Shown here: positions 7,946-12,998 of the stretch, piece after piece
Layout: every line of letters begins with the position of its first letter
Numbering within the stretch: position 1 is the stretch's first letter
From: CAZWUZ01 sp964637655 [NCBI: uncultured bacterium]
GTDB taxonomy: Bacteria > DAOPZR01
Direction of reading: 5' to 3'
DNA: 12,998 nt
Assembly: GCA_964637655.1 (NCBI GenBank)
Contig: CAZWUZ010000004.1
Span: 25,707-38,704 of the forward strand
Program-made: the position numbers and the translations under genes
Notes under the pieces: generated by a model
The model's input: the letters and a program-made list of their open reading frames with translations, nothing else
Database searches by the model: none
Told to the model about the DNA's origin: nothing

Positions 7946-7991
7946 CCCCTCTCCCCCAGGGAGAGGGCGACGCGCAGCGTCGGGTGAGGGG
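7946..7991 (+). repeat. CTCTCCC/GGGAGAG double-hairpin element, copy A
   Basis: A 9-bp stem, CCCTCTCCC (7947-7955) with GGGAGAGGG (7959-7967), has a 3-nt loop. Next comes a 5-bp stem, GACGC/GCGTC (7969-7973/7977-7981), and then GGGTGAGGGG (7982-7991). This layout matches a widespread class of dispersed bacterial intergenic palindromes known to me by pattern only. An inverted copy lies at 8006-8054. Confidence 0.8.
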
Positions 7992-8005
7992 CTTCGTCCA
8001 GCCAT

Positions 8006-8054
8006 GCCCCTCCCTCACCTGCCGCTCCGCGGCTCCCTCTCCCGGTGGGAGAGG
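8006..8054 (-). repeat. CTCTCCC/GGGAGAG double-hairpin element, copy B (inverted)
   Basis: On the minus strand an 8-bp stem, CCTCTCCC/GGGAGAGG (8036-8054), precedes a 5-bp stem, GCCGC/GCGGC (8021-8025/8029-8033), and a GGTGAGGGAGGGGC tail. Both stems of copy A are kept, while the sequence of the second stem has changed with matching substitutions on both arms. That suggests folding is what is conserved. Confidence 0.8.
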
Positions 8055-8145
8055 AAAACAGAGAAGCGGTTGAACAGTTGCGAACGCGGGGCGTTTGCGT
8101 GGTTGCATACGTGCAGTTGCCTGTCCCTGTCTGCTGCTGTTTTCG

Positions 8146-8160
8146 TCCGCCGCAGGCGGA
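8146..8160. repeat. 6-bp hairpin TCCGCC-GCA-GGCGGA
   Basis: Perfect arms 8146-8151 and 8155-8160 surround a GCA loop. On the plus strand TGTCCTTCTC follows, which is only weakly T-rich, so a terminator role is doubtful. 'TCCGCCTGCGGCGGA'-type dyads are common dispersed intergenic motifs. Confidence 0.6.
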
Positions 8161-8167
8161 TGTCCTT

Positions 8168-8209
8168 CTCCCCGTGTATGCTCCCCGTGTGTTCCATGTT
8201 CCCCGTGGT
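8168..8209 (-). repeat. CACGGGG-type repeat, copy 2
   Basis: Read on the minus strand it starts ACCACGGGG, as the segment at 71-93 does. It then carries further CACGGGGAG units at irregular spacing, separated by short AT-richer linkers. It adjoins the inverted CAGAG repeat at 8224-8254. Confidence 0.55.
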
Positions 8210-8223
8210 AAAGCAGCAGGTGT

Positions 8224-8254
8224 TTTCTGCGTGCTCTGTGTGCTCAGCGGTGAA
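8224..8254 (-). repeat. 31-bp TTCACC-(CAGAG)3 repeat, inverted copy 4
   Basis: On the minus strand TTCACC is followed by one degraded unit (CGCTGAG) and two clean CAGAG-type units, the last ending CGCAGAAA. It is the inverted partner of 7897-7927. Its TTCACC end lies 15 nt past the rsmE stop codon, paralleling copy 2 next to the glycosyltransferase stop. Confidence 0.8.
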
Positions 8255-8269
8255 CATCAGCAGGCCTGT

Positions 8270-8944
8270 TCAGCGGGTGAGGTAGCGGACAACGGCGAGG
8301 GCGGCGAGGGCCGCCTGCTCGACGCGCAGCACCGACGGGCCGAGCGCGACCGCCGTCGCACCCGCCGCGCGAATGGCCGCGTACTCGTCGTCCGCGAACC
8401 CGCTTTCGGGTCCGAGGATGAGTGCCAGCGGCGTATCGGCCGCGGGCGGCTGCCACGCGCCGCCGCCCGCATCGAGCAGCAGCAGGTGCGCGCCCGATAC
8501 CGTCGCGAGCGCTTCCGCCAGCGGTACGGGTCCGGTCAGGCGCGGCAGGTGGCAGGAGTGCGCGACACGTCCGGCATCTTCGAGCACCCCCTGCCAGCGC
8601 GCGAGGTTGCCCGCGTCACGCACTTTGCCCTTGCGCGGCGTCCAGACGACAACCTGCGCGGCGCCATAGGCAGACGCGGCGCGCAGCACATCGCGCATCT
8701 TGGCGCCGGCGAGCAGCGGGAGGAGCAGCGTGAGCGGCGCGGCGAACGGGTGCGGCTGCGTGCCACGCTGCTGCACCTGCACCGCGTCACCGGCCAGCAC
8801 GCCGTCGGCAAAAACGCCGCGCCCGTCGCTGACCCGCACCGCCGCGCCGTCAGCACAGCGCAGCACACGACGCAGGTAATGCCGCTGCTCCGTATTCAGC
8901 AGGCAGTCGCCGGCGGCAGGCAGGTCGCCATAGAGCAGGTGCAT
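8270..8944 (-). CDS. rsmE: 16S rRNA m3U1498 methyltransferase (RsmE)
   Basis: SPOUT-fold, SAM-dependent enzyme that methylates N3 of U1498 of 16S rRNA in the 30S subunit. The 224-residue product is near the lower end of the family's usual length. An N-terminal PUA-like domain (about 1-65, with HYLRRVLR) is followed by the catalytic domain containing GAKMRDVLRAASAYGA, VVVWTPRKGK and the trefoil-knot blocks LILGPESGF and ALGPSVLRVEQAALAALA. Two usually strict positions differ: GPESGF for GPEGGF and LRVEQA for LRTETA. The ATG at 8944 gives the family-like start MHLLYG; a longer frame to 9013 would overlap spoVG. The gene begins 16 nt after the spoVG stop without a recognisable ribosome binding site, so translation may depend on the upstream gene. 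It is the last gene of the minus-strand run. Confidence 0.9.
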   Translation of the reverse strand: MHLLYGDLPAAGDCLLNTEQRHYLRRVLRCADGAAVRVSDGRGVFADGVLAGDAVQVQQRGTQPHPFAAPLTLLLPLLAGAKMRDVLRAASAYGAAQVVVWTPRKGKVRDAGNLARWQGVLEDAGRVAHSCHLPRLTGPVPLAEALATVSGAHLLLLDAGGGAWQPPAADTPLALILGPESGFADDEYAAIRAAGATAVALGPSVLRVEQAALAALAVVRYLTR

Positions 8945-8960
8945 GGGCAGCGGGAACCGG

Positions 8961-9311
8961 TCAGAGCGGCGTGGAATCGCCGGTGGTGCCGAGAGAGCGC
9001 AGCACGCGCTCATCCACCGGGTCAGGGAGGGCGGATTCGCCGCGCGCAGCGGCAGCGACGGTACGCTGGTACTCAGTGATGACGGCCTCGGTGATCATGC
9101 GGCGCGTTTCGTTGTTGAGCGGATGCGCAACGTTGACATATTCGCCGTCGCGGAGTTTGCGGTCGGGCATGGCGATGAACAGGCCGGTGCCCCCCTCGAT
9201 GATGCGGATATTGTGCACCATGAAACAGTCGTCGAACGTGATGGTGGCAAAGCCCTTGAGCTTGTTATCCGGGCGCTCGAACAGGCGTACCCGCACATCG
9301 GTTACCCGCAT
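8961..9311 (-). CDS. spoVG: SpoVG family nucleic-acid-binding regulator
   Basis: Small DNA/RNA-binding regulatory protein, first known from Bacillus sporulation and septation but present in many non-sporulating bacteria. The 116-residue product opens with the family start MRVTDVRVRL and carries the conserved core LKGFATITFDD, FMVHNIRIIEG, GLFIAMPDRK, DGEYVNVAHPLN and TRRMITEAVITEY. After about residue 82 there is a tail of roughly 35 residues that looks disordered. I chose the ATG at 9311 because GGGGAGG lies 8 nt upstream; a GTG at 9320 would overlap that site. It sits between a lytic transglycosylase and rsmE on the same strand, which suggests co-expression with envelope-remodelling functions. 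Confidence 0.95.
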   Translation of the reverse strand: MRVTDVRVRLFERPDNKLKGFATITFDDCFMVHNIRIIEGGTGLFIAMPDRKLRDGEYVNVAHPLNNETRRMITEAVITEYQRTVAAAARGESALPDPVDERVLRSLGTTGDSTPL

Positions 9312-9338
9312 TGCCGCCACCTCCCCGCCGCTGTCGCG

Positions 9339-10055
9339 TCAGTAGATATTGGTCAGCACGACGTTGCCCCTGCGGTCGGTAAACTGCCGCAGGGGGCGCG
9401 TCACCGGGGTCACATCCGCCCCGCCGGTGAAGTTCCCCGTCTGATAGGCCTTGAGCACCACCTGCACGTAATTGCGCGTTTCCGGGTAAGGCGGAATGCC
9501 GCCATGTTCCTCAACGGCGCCCGGTCCCGCGTTGTAGGCGGCGACGGTCTTGACCACGTCGCCGGCAAACCGCTTCTGCATCAGCGAGAGGTACTTGATT
9601 CCCGCATGGATGTTGGTCTCGAGGTCGGCGAGGTTGCTCAGCCCCAGCGAGGCGCCGGTCGCCGGCATCACCTGCATGATCCCCATGGCCCCCTGGTCAG
9701 AGGTGCGCACCGAGCCGTCATCGTTGGTGTGACGCATGGCTGACTCAGCAAGCATCACCGCCTTGACGAGATTGATATCCACCCCGTAGCGGGCGCAGTA
9801 CTTGACCAGCAGCGACTCGAACGCGGTCGGCTGGAAGGCACCGGGTGCCGCCGCTTCGCCCGCGGTACCCGCCGCGCCCGCGGTTCCTTCCGTCAGTGCC
9901 GGCTGAAACTGCTCGGTACGCTGGATATTGCTCAGCACATAGACCCCGTCCTGCAGGGTATAGTAGACGTCAGCCGCCGCGGCAAAGGCGGTGAAGACCG
10001 CACCCGCCAGGGCAACGATGACGAGCTGCGCGCGGCAGGCGCGCACGGGCATCAT
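9339..10055 (-). CDS. Lytic transglycosylase (SLT domain), periplasmic
   Basis: Cleaves the glycan strands of peptidoglycan between MurNAc and GlcNAc with formation of 1,6-anhydroMurNAc. A Sec signal ends near residue 28 (AFAAAAD). A short N-terminal module VYYTLQDGVYVLSNI (30-44) resembles DUF4124-like segments, followed by an Ala/Gly-rich linker (about 55-75). The SLT domain (about 79-210) has the catalytic Glu at E104 (VMLAES) and the family blocks QGAMGIMQVMPAT, AAYNAGPGAV and PETRNYV. The last residues, DRRGNVVLTNIY, echo the N-terminal module. The start at 10055, 2 nt after the stop of the barrel-TPR gene and with GGGGGCG upstream, gives a proper signal peptide; the frame is open further upstream but overlaps that gene. 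The close coupling suggests both act in the periplasm. Confidence 0.92.
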   Translation of the reverse strand: MMPVRACRAQLVIVALAGAVFTAFAAAADVYYTLQDGVYVLSNIQRTEQFQPALTEGTAGAAGTAGEAAAPGAFQPTAFESLLVKYCARYGVDINLVKAVMLAESAMRHTNDDGSVRTSDQGAMGIMQVMPATGASLGLSNLADLETNIHAGIKYLSLMQKRFAGDVVKTVAAYNAGPGAVEEHGGIPPYPETRNYVQVVLKAYQTGNFTGGADVTPVTRPLRQFTDRRGNVVLTNIY

Positions 10056-10057
10056 GG

Positions 10058-11467
10058 TCAGTACGCCCCCAGCGAGTTGAGGTAGCTCTGCGCCGTCGCG
10101 TTGTTCGGGTCGAGCTGCAGCACCCGCCGCCACGCGGCGATGGCGCGCGTGCTGTCGCCCGCCTTGTAGTAGGACAGGCCGAGCCACAGCTGCGCCTCGG
10201 CGTCCGACGGGTTGAGCTGCGCCGAGGCGTTATACGCGTTGACCGCGTCGCCAAAGCGTTCCAGCTGGTAATAGGAAACCCCGAGGTTGAAATAGGCAAG
10301 CGCGTTCTGCGGCTCGTACGTCGTCGCTTCCTGGTAGGCCAGCGCCGACGTCGCGTAGTCGCGGTTGCGGAAGGCCTCGTCACCGCGTGCCAGCGCCTGC
10401 CGCGCGCGTTCCGCCGGGCTCACCTGCGGCGCCGGGGCGGGCGTGTAGGCCGGCGCCGTCGGGGCCGCCGGCGGCGGCGTGTAGGCCGGGGCGGACGAAT
10501 ACGGGGAGGATGACGACGGGCCCGCGGGCGCGCTGTAGGTGCCGCGCCGGCTGCCGCCCATGTCGAACATCTTGGTGATGCCGCCGTAGATGGCAAAGTC
10601 CGGGGCGCCGTCGGAGAGGCCGAACCCGACGGTGGCATTGAGCAGCAGGTCCTGCTGCATCTGGTACTTGACGCCAAGGTCAGCCGCGAGGTAATTGTCG
10701 CCACCCGCCACGGTCGACGTCTGCGACCACTTGTCATACGGCGACTGCCAGCCGTGGATCTCGGCAAGGATGTTCAGATTGTTCTGGTAGGGGTACTCGA
10801 ATCCGACCCCGTAGGTGAAGATGTTCTCGTAGCCGGTCAGCTGCTGGGCGAACTGACTCGGCACGCCACCGAGGTTGTGGTCCCCGCTTTTCATGACCCA
10901 GCCCAGCTTGCCATGCAGCGTGCCCACACCCATGTTCGAGGTGAAGAACCCGGTGATACCGACATCAAAGCCGTCCATGCCGCGGTAGATCTTGTTGTCA
11001 CCGGCAAACGAGGCATTGACCTCAGCCGCGATCTGCGGGTTGAACAGGTACTTGGCATAGGCCTGCACGTATTCCAGCCCGTTATCGTCGATGTCGACAT
11101 TGTTGGAGGCGCCAACGCCGGGGAAGAGCGGCCCGGTCGTGCTGTACTTGCCGCTGTTCGACTCGTACGCCAGCCGCCCGCCCAGTTCGAGATTGTCCAT
11201 GTAGCCGTAGCCGCCGCTGAGCAGAAACTGGAACGAGCTGAAGTCGTCACTGTTCTCGCTGTTGAACTTGATCCCGCTGCCGTAATCGAACCCGCCGTCG
11301 AGGCGCAGCATGCCGACGTCCGCCACCTGCGCGGCGCCCACATGCGGGGTTCCCTGCACGGCAATGCCGCCGCGCGGCGCATAGACGCCCGTCGGACTGT
11401 TCCAGTCAGCCGCGGCGGGAACCGCCAGCAGCAGCGCACCTGCAAGTACCATCAGCACATTCTTCAT
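10058..11467 (-). CDS. Outer-membrane beta-barrel protein with C-terminal TPR domain
   Basis: A 469-residue secreted protein. The Sec signal MKNVLMVLAGALLLAVPAAA leads into a region (about 22-305) of alternating aromatic/Gly strands such as FQFLLSGGYGYMDNLELGGR, typical of outer-membrane barrels. A Ser/Pro/Ala-rich linker follows (about 305-349), then about three TPR units (350-469) such as YATSALAYQEATTYEPQN and AYFNLGVSYYQLERFGDAV. The TPRs should lie in the periplasm and bind protein partners. I chose the ATG at 11467 over the adjacent one at 11470 because GAGGGG is then 7 nt away. It is first in a run with the lytic transglycosylase (2-nt gap), spoVG and rsmE, under a strong promoter. The barrel may be a porin or a structural anchor; substrate is not predictable. 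Confidence 0.82.
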   Translation of the reverse strand: MKNVLMVLAGALLLAVPAAADWNSPTGVYAPRGGIAVQGTPHVGAAQVADVGMLRLDGGFDYGSGIKFNSENSDDFSSFQFLLSGGYGYMDNLELGGRLAYESNSGKYSTTGPLFPGVGASNNVDIDDNGLEYVQAYAKYLFNPQIAAEVNASFAGDNKIYRGMDGFDVGITGFFTSNMGVGTLHGKLGWVMKSGDHNLGGVPSQFAQQLTGYENIFTYGVGFEYPYQNNLNILAEIHGWQSPYDKWSQTSTVAGGDNYLAADLGVKYQMQQDLLLNATVGFGLSDGAPDFAIYGGITKMFDMGGSRRGTYSAPAGPSSSSPYSSAPAYTPPPAAPTAPAYTPAPAPQVSPAERARQALARGDEAFRNRDYATSALAYQEATTYEPQNALAYFNLGVSYYQLERFGDAVNAYNASAQLNPSDAEAQLWLGLSYYKAGDSTRAIAAWRRVLQLDPNNATAQSYLNSLGAY

Positions 11468-11487
11468 CATAACACCCCTCGCCTGAT

Positions 11488-11499
11488 TGTTGTGCAACA
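11488..11499. promoter_or_regulatory. Small dyad in the barrel-TPR leader
   Basis: TGTTG-TG-CAACA, with 5-bp arms around a 2-nt centre, lies in the predicted 5' untranslated region of the barrel-TPR mRNA. It may be a weak stem or protein site; no function is shown by sequence alone. Confidence 0.3.
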
Positions 11500-11502
11500 T
11501 AT

Positions 11503-11512
11503 CAATTAATTG
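11503..11512. promoter_or_regulatory. Perfect palindrome CAATTAATTG at the barrel promoter
   Basis: A 10-bp perfect palindrome overlaps the -10 box and predicted start of the barrel-TPR promoter. It is a rare AT-rich block in otherwise GC-rich DNA, so it could be an operator or simply promoter melting DNA. Confidence 0.35.
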
Positions 11513-11537
11513 TACGTGAACGGGCGGTCTCTGTCAA
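11509..11537 (-). promoter_or_regulatory. Sigma70-type promoter for barrel-TPR/transglycosylase/spoVG/rsmE run
   Basis: On the minus strand a perfect TTGACA (11532-11537), a 17-nt spacer and TACAAT (11509-11514) form a strong promoter. The start would be near 11502, leaving a leader of about 35 nt with the GAGGGG site. Its -35 box lies 9 nt from the opposing -35 box of the next gene. Confidence 0.75.
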
Positions 11538-11546
11538 GTGCCCCGC

Positions 11547-11575
11547 TTGACTTGCCGGCAGGCAGACACTATACT
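11547..11575 (+). promoter_or_regulatory. Sigma70-type promoter, leaderless, for second glycosyltransferase
   Basis: TTGACT (11547-11552), a 17-nt spacer and TATACT (11570-11575). Six nt (11576-11581) separate the -10 box from the ATG at 11582, so the transcript should begin at or beside the start codon. The geometry is the same as at 1620-1648. Confidence 0.7.
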
Positions 11576-11581
11576 CGCCCC

Positions 11582-12805
11582 ATGCTGCGTTCCCTGCTCC
11601 GGCACCGCCGGCCCCTGCTCTGGTCGCTGTTCGCCCTTGCCCTGCTGCTCCGCGCGGGGTATGCCTTCGGTGTCGTTGGTGATGACGGGTTCCCGCAGGG
11701 GGTGGAATACTACCCGTACGCCGAGAATCTCGCCGCCGGGCGCGGCTACTACCAGGACTTCCCGCAGTACGGCTACACGCTCTATTCGCGACGTCCGCCG
11801 CTGCTGCCGCTCATCCTTGCCGCGCTCAACGTTTTCTTCGGCGATGCCTACAAGTGGGCGGGACGCGCCGTCTACGTGCTGGCCAGCGCCGCCACGGTGC
11901 CGGTCACCTACCTGCTGGCACGGCAGTTGTACAACCGTCCGGTCGCCCTGCTGGCCGCGGCCCTGATGGCGGTGAATCCGGAGGCCACCTACTATTGCAT
12001 CCAGCTCAATCCCGCCATCCTGATGATGCTGCTGACCGCGCTCTGGCTGCTCTTTGTGCTGCGCGCCGCCCGGGGCGGACGGCCTTTGGACCTGCTGCTC
12101 GGCGCTTTATTTATCGGACTGTCGCTGCTGCTGCGCCCGCATTTTCTCTACTTCATTCCCGTTATCGCCGCGTACTTCTGTTTCCGGCTGCCGCGGGCGC
12201 GCGCCGCCGGCGCCATACTTGCCCTGCTGGCGGTACTCGGGGCCCTGCTCGCCCCGTGGGCGCTGCGCACCTGGCGGCTGCACGGCACCCCCCTGCTCGG
12301 GCCGACCCTGGTCTGGCGCGAATTTGTCGTCGCCAACAACCCGCGCGCGGTGGACAACCCGCTCGGTTTCGTCATGGACGAAGTGGACGAGGAGTTGTAC
12401 CGGCTCGGCGAGGCGGAGGTCGACCGGCTGATGTTCGCGCGCGGCATGCAGTTCGTCCGCGAGCACCCCGGCATGTTCCTGGAACTCTGTTTCGACCGTT
12501 TCGTCCGCCTCTGGCGTTTCTACCCGCACCTTGAATTTGTCGACTGGAAATATGCCGCCGTCATGCTCGTCTCGTACGGGCTGTTCGTTCCCTTCATGCT
12601 GTGGGGACTGGTCGCGGCGGCGCGGCGGCGCTGGCGCACGCACCTGCTGCTCTGGCTGCTGCTCATCTACTACTCGGCCATCTGCTCCATCGTCGTCAGC
12701 TATACCCGCTACCGGCTCACCCTGCAGGCATTGCTGCTGACGTTTGCCGCCGCCGGGTTGTGGGCTGCCTGGCAGACCTGGCAGCGCCGCCGCGCCCGCG
12801 CCTGA
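11582..12805 (+). CDS. GT39/PMT_2-type membrane glycosyltransferase
   Basis: A 407-residue polytopic membrane protein of the GT-C class. Basic residues and a first helix (about 11-32) are followed by a periplasmic loop GDDGFPQGVEYYPYAENLAAG (33-53). This contains the acidic residues and the A-E-N-L-A-x-G-x-G-Y pattern common in this family, and then SRRPPLLPLILAALN. Further helices include LARQLYNRPVALLAAALMAVNPE, another family hallmark. The last cytoplasmic residues are Arg-rich. I chose the ATG at 11582 although the frame is open back to 11510: the promoter's -10 box ends 6 nt before it, so earlier starts would not be transcribed. No ribosome binding site can precede it on that transcript. 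It probably transfers a lipid-linked sugar to a surface polymer; specificity is unknown. Confidence 0.85.
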   Translation: MLRSLLRHRRPLLWSLFALALLLRAGYAFGVVGDDGFPQGVEYYPYAENLAAGRGYYQDFPQYGYTLYSRRPPLLPLILAALNVFFGDAYKWAGRAVYVLASAATVPVTYLLARQLYNRPVALLAAALMAVNPEATYYCIQLNPAILMMLLTALWLLFVLRAARGGRPLDLLLGALFIGLSLLLRPHFLYFIPVIAAYFCFRLPRARAAGAILALLAVLGALLAPWALRTWRLHGTPLLGPTLVWREFVVANNPRAVDNPLGFVMDEVDEELYRLGEAEVDRLMFARGMQFVREHPGMFLELCFDRFVRLWRFYPHLEFVDWKYAAVMLVSYGLFVPFMLWGLVAAARRRWRTHLLLWLLLIYYSAICSIVVSYTRYRLTLQALLLTFAAAGLWAAWQTWQRRRARA

Positions 12806-12814
12806 GCCGCACCC

Positions 12815-12998
12815 ATGCCGCTGTATGACCTGCTGACCGGCCCCCCGTCCTTCGCGCGATTCGCCCGGCACACCCCCGCCCCGGGGCGGCCGACCCCGCT
12901 CTATTGCGCCGACCTGTTCGCCGCCTGCGGCTGGCTGGCCGCCGCGGCCGCCACGCGCCCGGTGCTGCTCCTCTGCGGCGAAGCGAACACCGCGGCGG
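12815..12998 (+). CDS. 5' end of an unfinished gene, possibly mfd
   Basis: An ATG 9 nt after the glycosyltransferase stop opens a frame that runs off the window (61 codons). It begins MPLYDLLTGPPSFARFARH and later reads ADLFAACGWLAAAAA, then TRPVLLLCGEANTAA. The order of a short lead, an Ala-rich helix and a hydrophobic strand ending before an acidic or Ala segment resembles the N-terminus of transcription-repair coupling factor Mfd (UvrB-like domain). The usual GxxGS motif is not clear. The call is tentative; without the rest of the gene it remains an unidentified protein. Codon composition matches its neighbours and no separate promoter is seen, so it is likely co-transcribed. Confidence 0.5.
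   Translation, partial: MPLYDLLTGPPSFARFARHTPAPGRPTPLYCADLFAACGWLAAAAATRPVLLLCGEANTAA

Larger units (their letters stand above)
7873..8269. other. Gene-free repeat island 2
   Basis: About 400 bp without a believable gene, between the start of mtaB and the end of rsmE. From left to right it holds a 31-bp CAGAG repeat (7897-7927), two inverted copies of a CTCTCCC/GGGAGAG double-hairpin element (7946-7991 and 8006-8054), a 6-bp hairpin (8146-8160), a CACGGGG-type segment (8168-8209) and an inverted CAGAG repeat (8224-8254). The outer CAGAG copies face inwards as in island 1. Any mtaB promoter must lie here, but I could not find a good one. Confidence 0.8.

Noticed and set aside
7897-8254. Possible CRISPR array from the repeated CAGAG units
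   Set aside because: Units are 9 nt and contiguous, the larger copies are inverted rather than direct, there are no uniform spacers and no cas genes.
6994-9079. Plus-strand open frames (6994-8073 and 8045-9079) across mtaB, island 2 and rsmE
   Set aside because: They are antisense to recognised genes and read through repeat DNA (TEHTEHAE-type peptides); no family features.
8943-9743. Plus-strand open frame opposite spoVG and the transglycosylase
   Set aside because: Antisense to two clear families, no ribosome site or motif.
10754-11509. Plus-strand open frame of 251 residues opposite the barrel-TPR gene
   Set aside because: Val/Glu-rich mirror of the barrel sequence; it ends inside the divergent promoter region and would be antisense to a gene with a clear signal peptide.

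Overview
The window is a GC-rich stretch of bacterial chromosome with strong G/C preference at third codon positions. The organism looks Gram-negative: there is an outer-membrane-type beta-barrel protein, a periplasmic lytic transglycosylase and several proteins with Sec signals. A spoVG gene outside an obvious sporulation context, a compact 241-residue RmlA, a class-I bacteriohemerythrin and a transglycosylase with short 'DGV-x-V-LSN'-type motifs resemble what is seen in Deltaproteobacteria-like and other uncultured Gram-negative lineages. No rRNA or definitive phylogenetic marker is present, so I do not name a taxon. No tRNA, rRNA, transposase, CRISPR array or phage gene was found.

Layout: 1-233 is a gene-free island of small repeats. 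234-1613 (minus) is a GT-C membrane glycosyltransferase. It is transcribed divergently from a plus-strand cluster: rmlA, rmlB, a YfhO-like polytopic protein, bacteriohemerythrin (with its own likely promoter) and a secreted orphan protein. The orphan collides tail-to-tail with mtaB (minus), overlapping it by 76 bp. 7873-8269 is a second gene-free repeat island. 8270-11467 (minus) is a four-gene run in transcription order: barrel-TPR protein, lytic transglycosylase, spoVG, rsmE. A divergent promoter region at 11503-11581 separates it from another GT-C glycosyltransferase (plus). That gene is followed by the first 61 codons of an unfinished gene, possibly mfd.

How the genes work together: the left half is an envelope-glycan module. 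RmlA and RmlB make dTDP-4-keto-6-deoxyglucose, and the three multi-pass membrane proteins are of the kind that transfer sugars from polyprenyl carriers outside the inner membrane. rmlC and rmlD are not in the window. The minus-strand run at 8270-11467 combines envelope biogenesis and remodelling (barrel-TPR, transglycosylase) with a nucleic-acid-binding regulator (SpoVG) and an rRNA methylase. mtaB and rsmE are translation-maintenance genes.

The two points most worth a second look are non-coding. First, both gene-free islands are bounded by inward-facing inverted copies of the same 31-bp repeat (TTCACC plus three 9-nt CAGAG units) around different small dyads. Second, both divergent intergenic regions carry back-to-back sigma70-type promoters with 17-nt spacers, and in each the glycosyltransferase-side -10 box ends exactly 6 nt before the ATG, predicting leaderless mRNAs. 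I did not find a new defence or biosynthetic system; most genes belong to known families.
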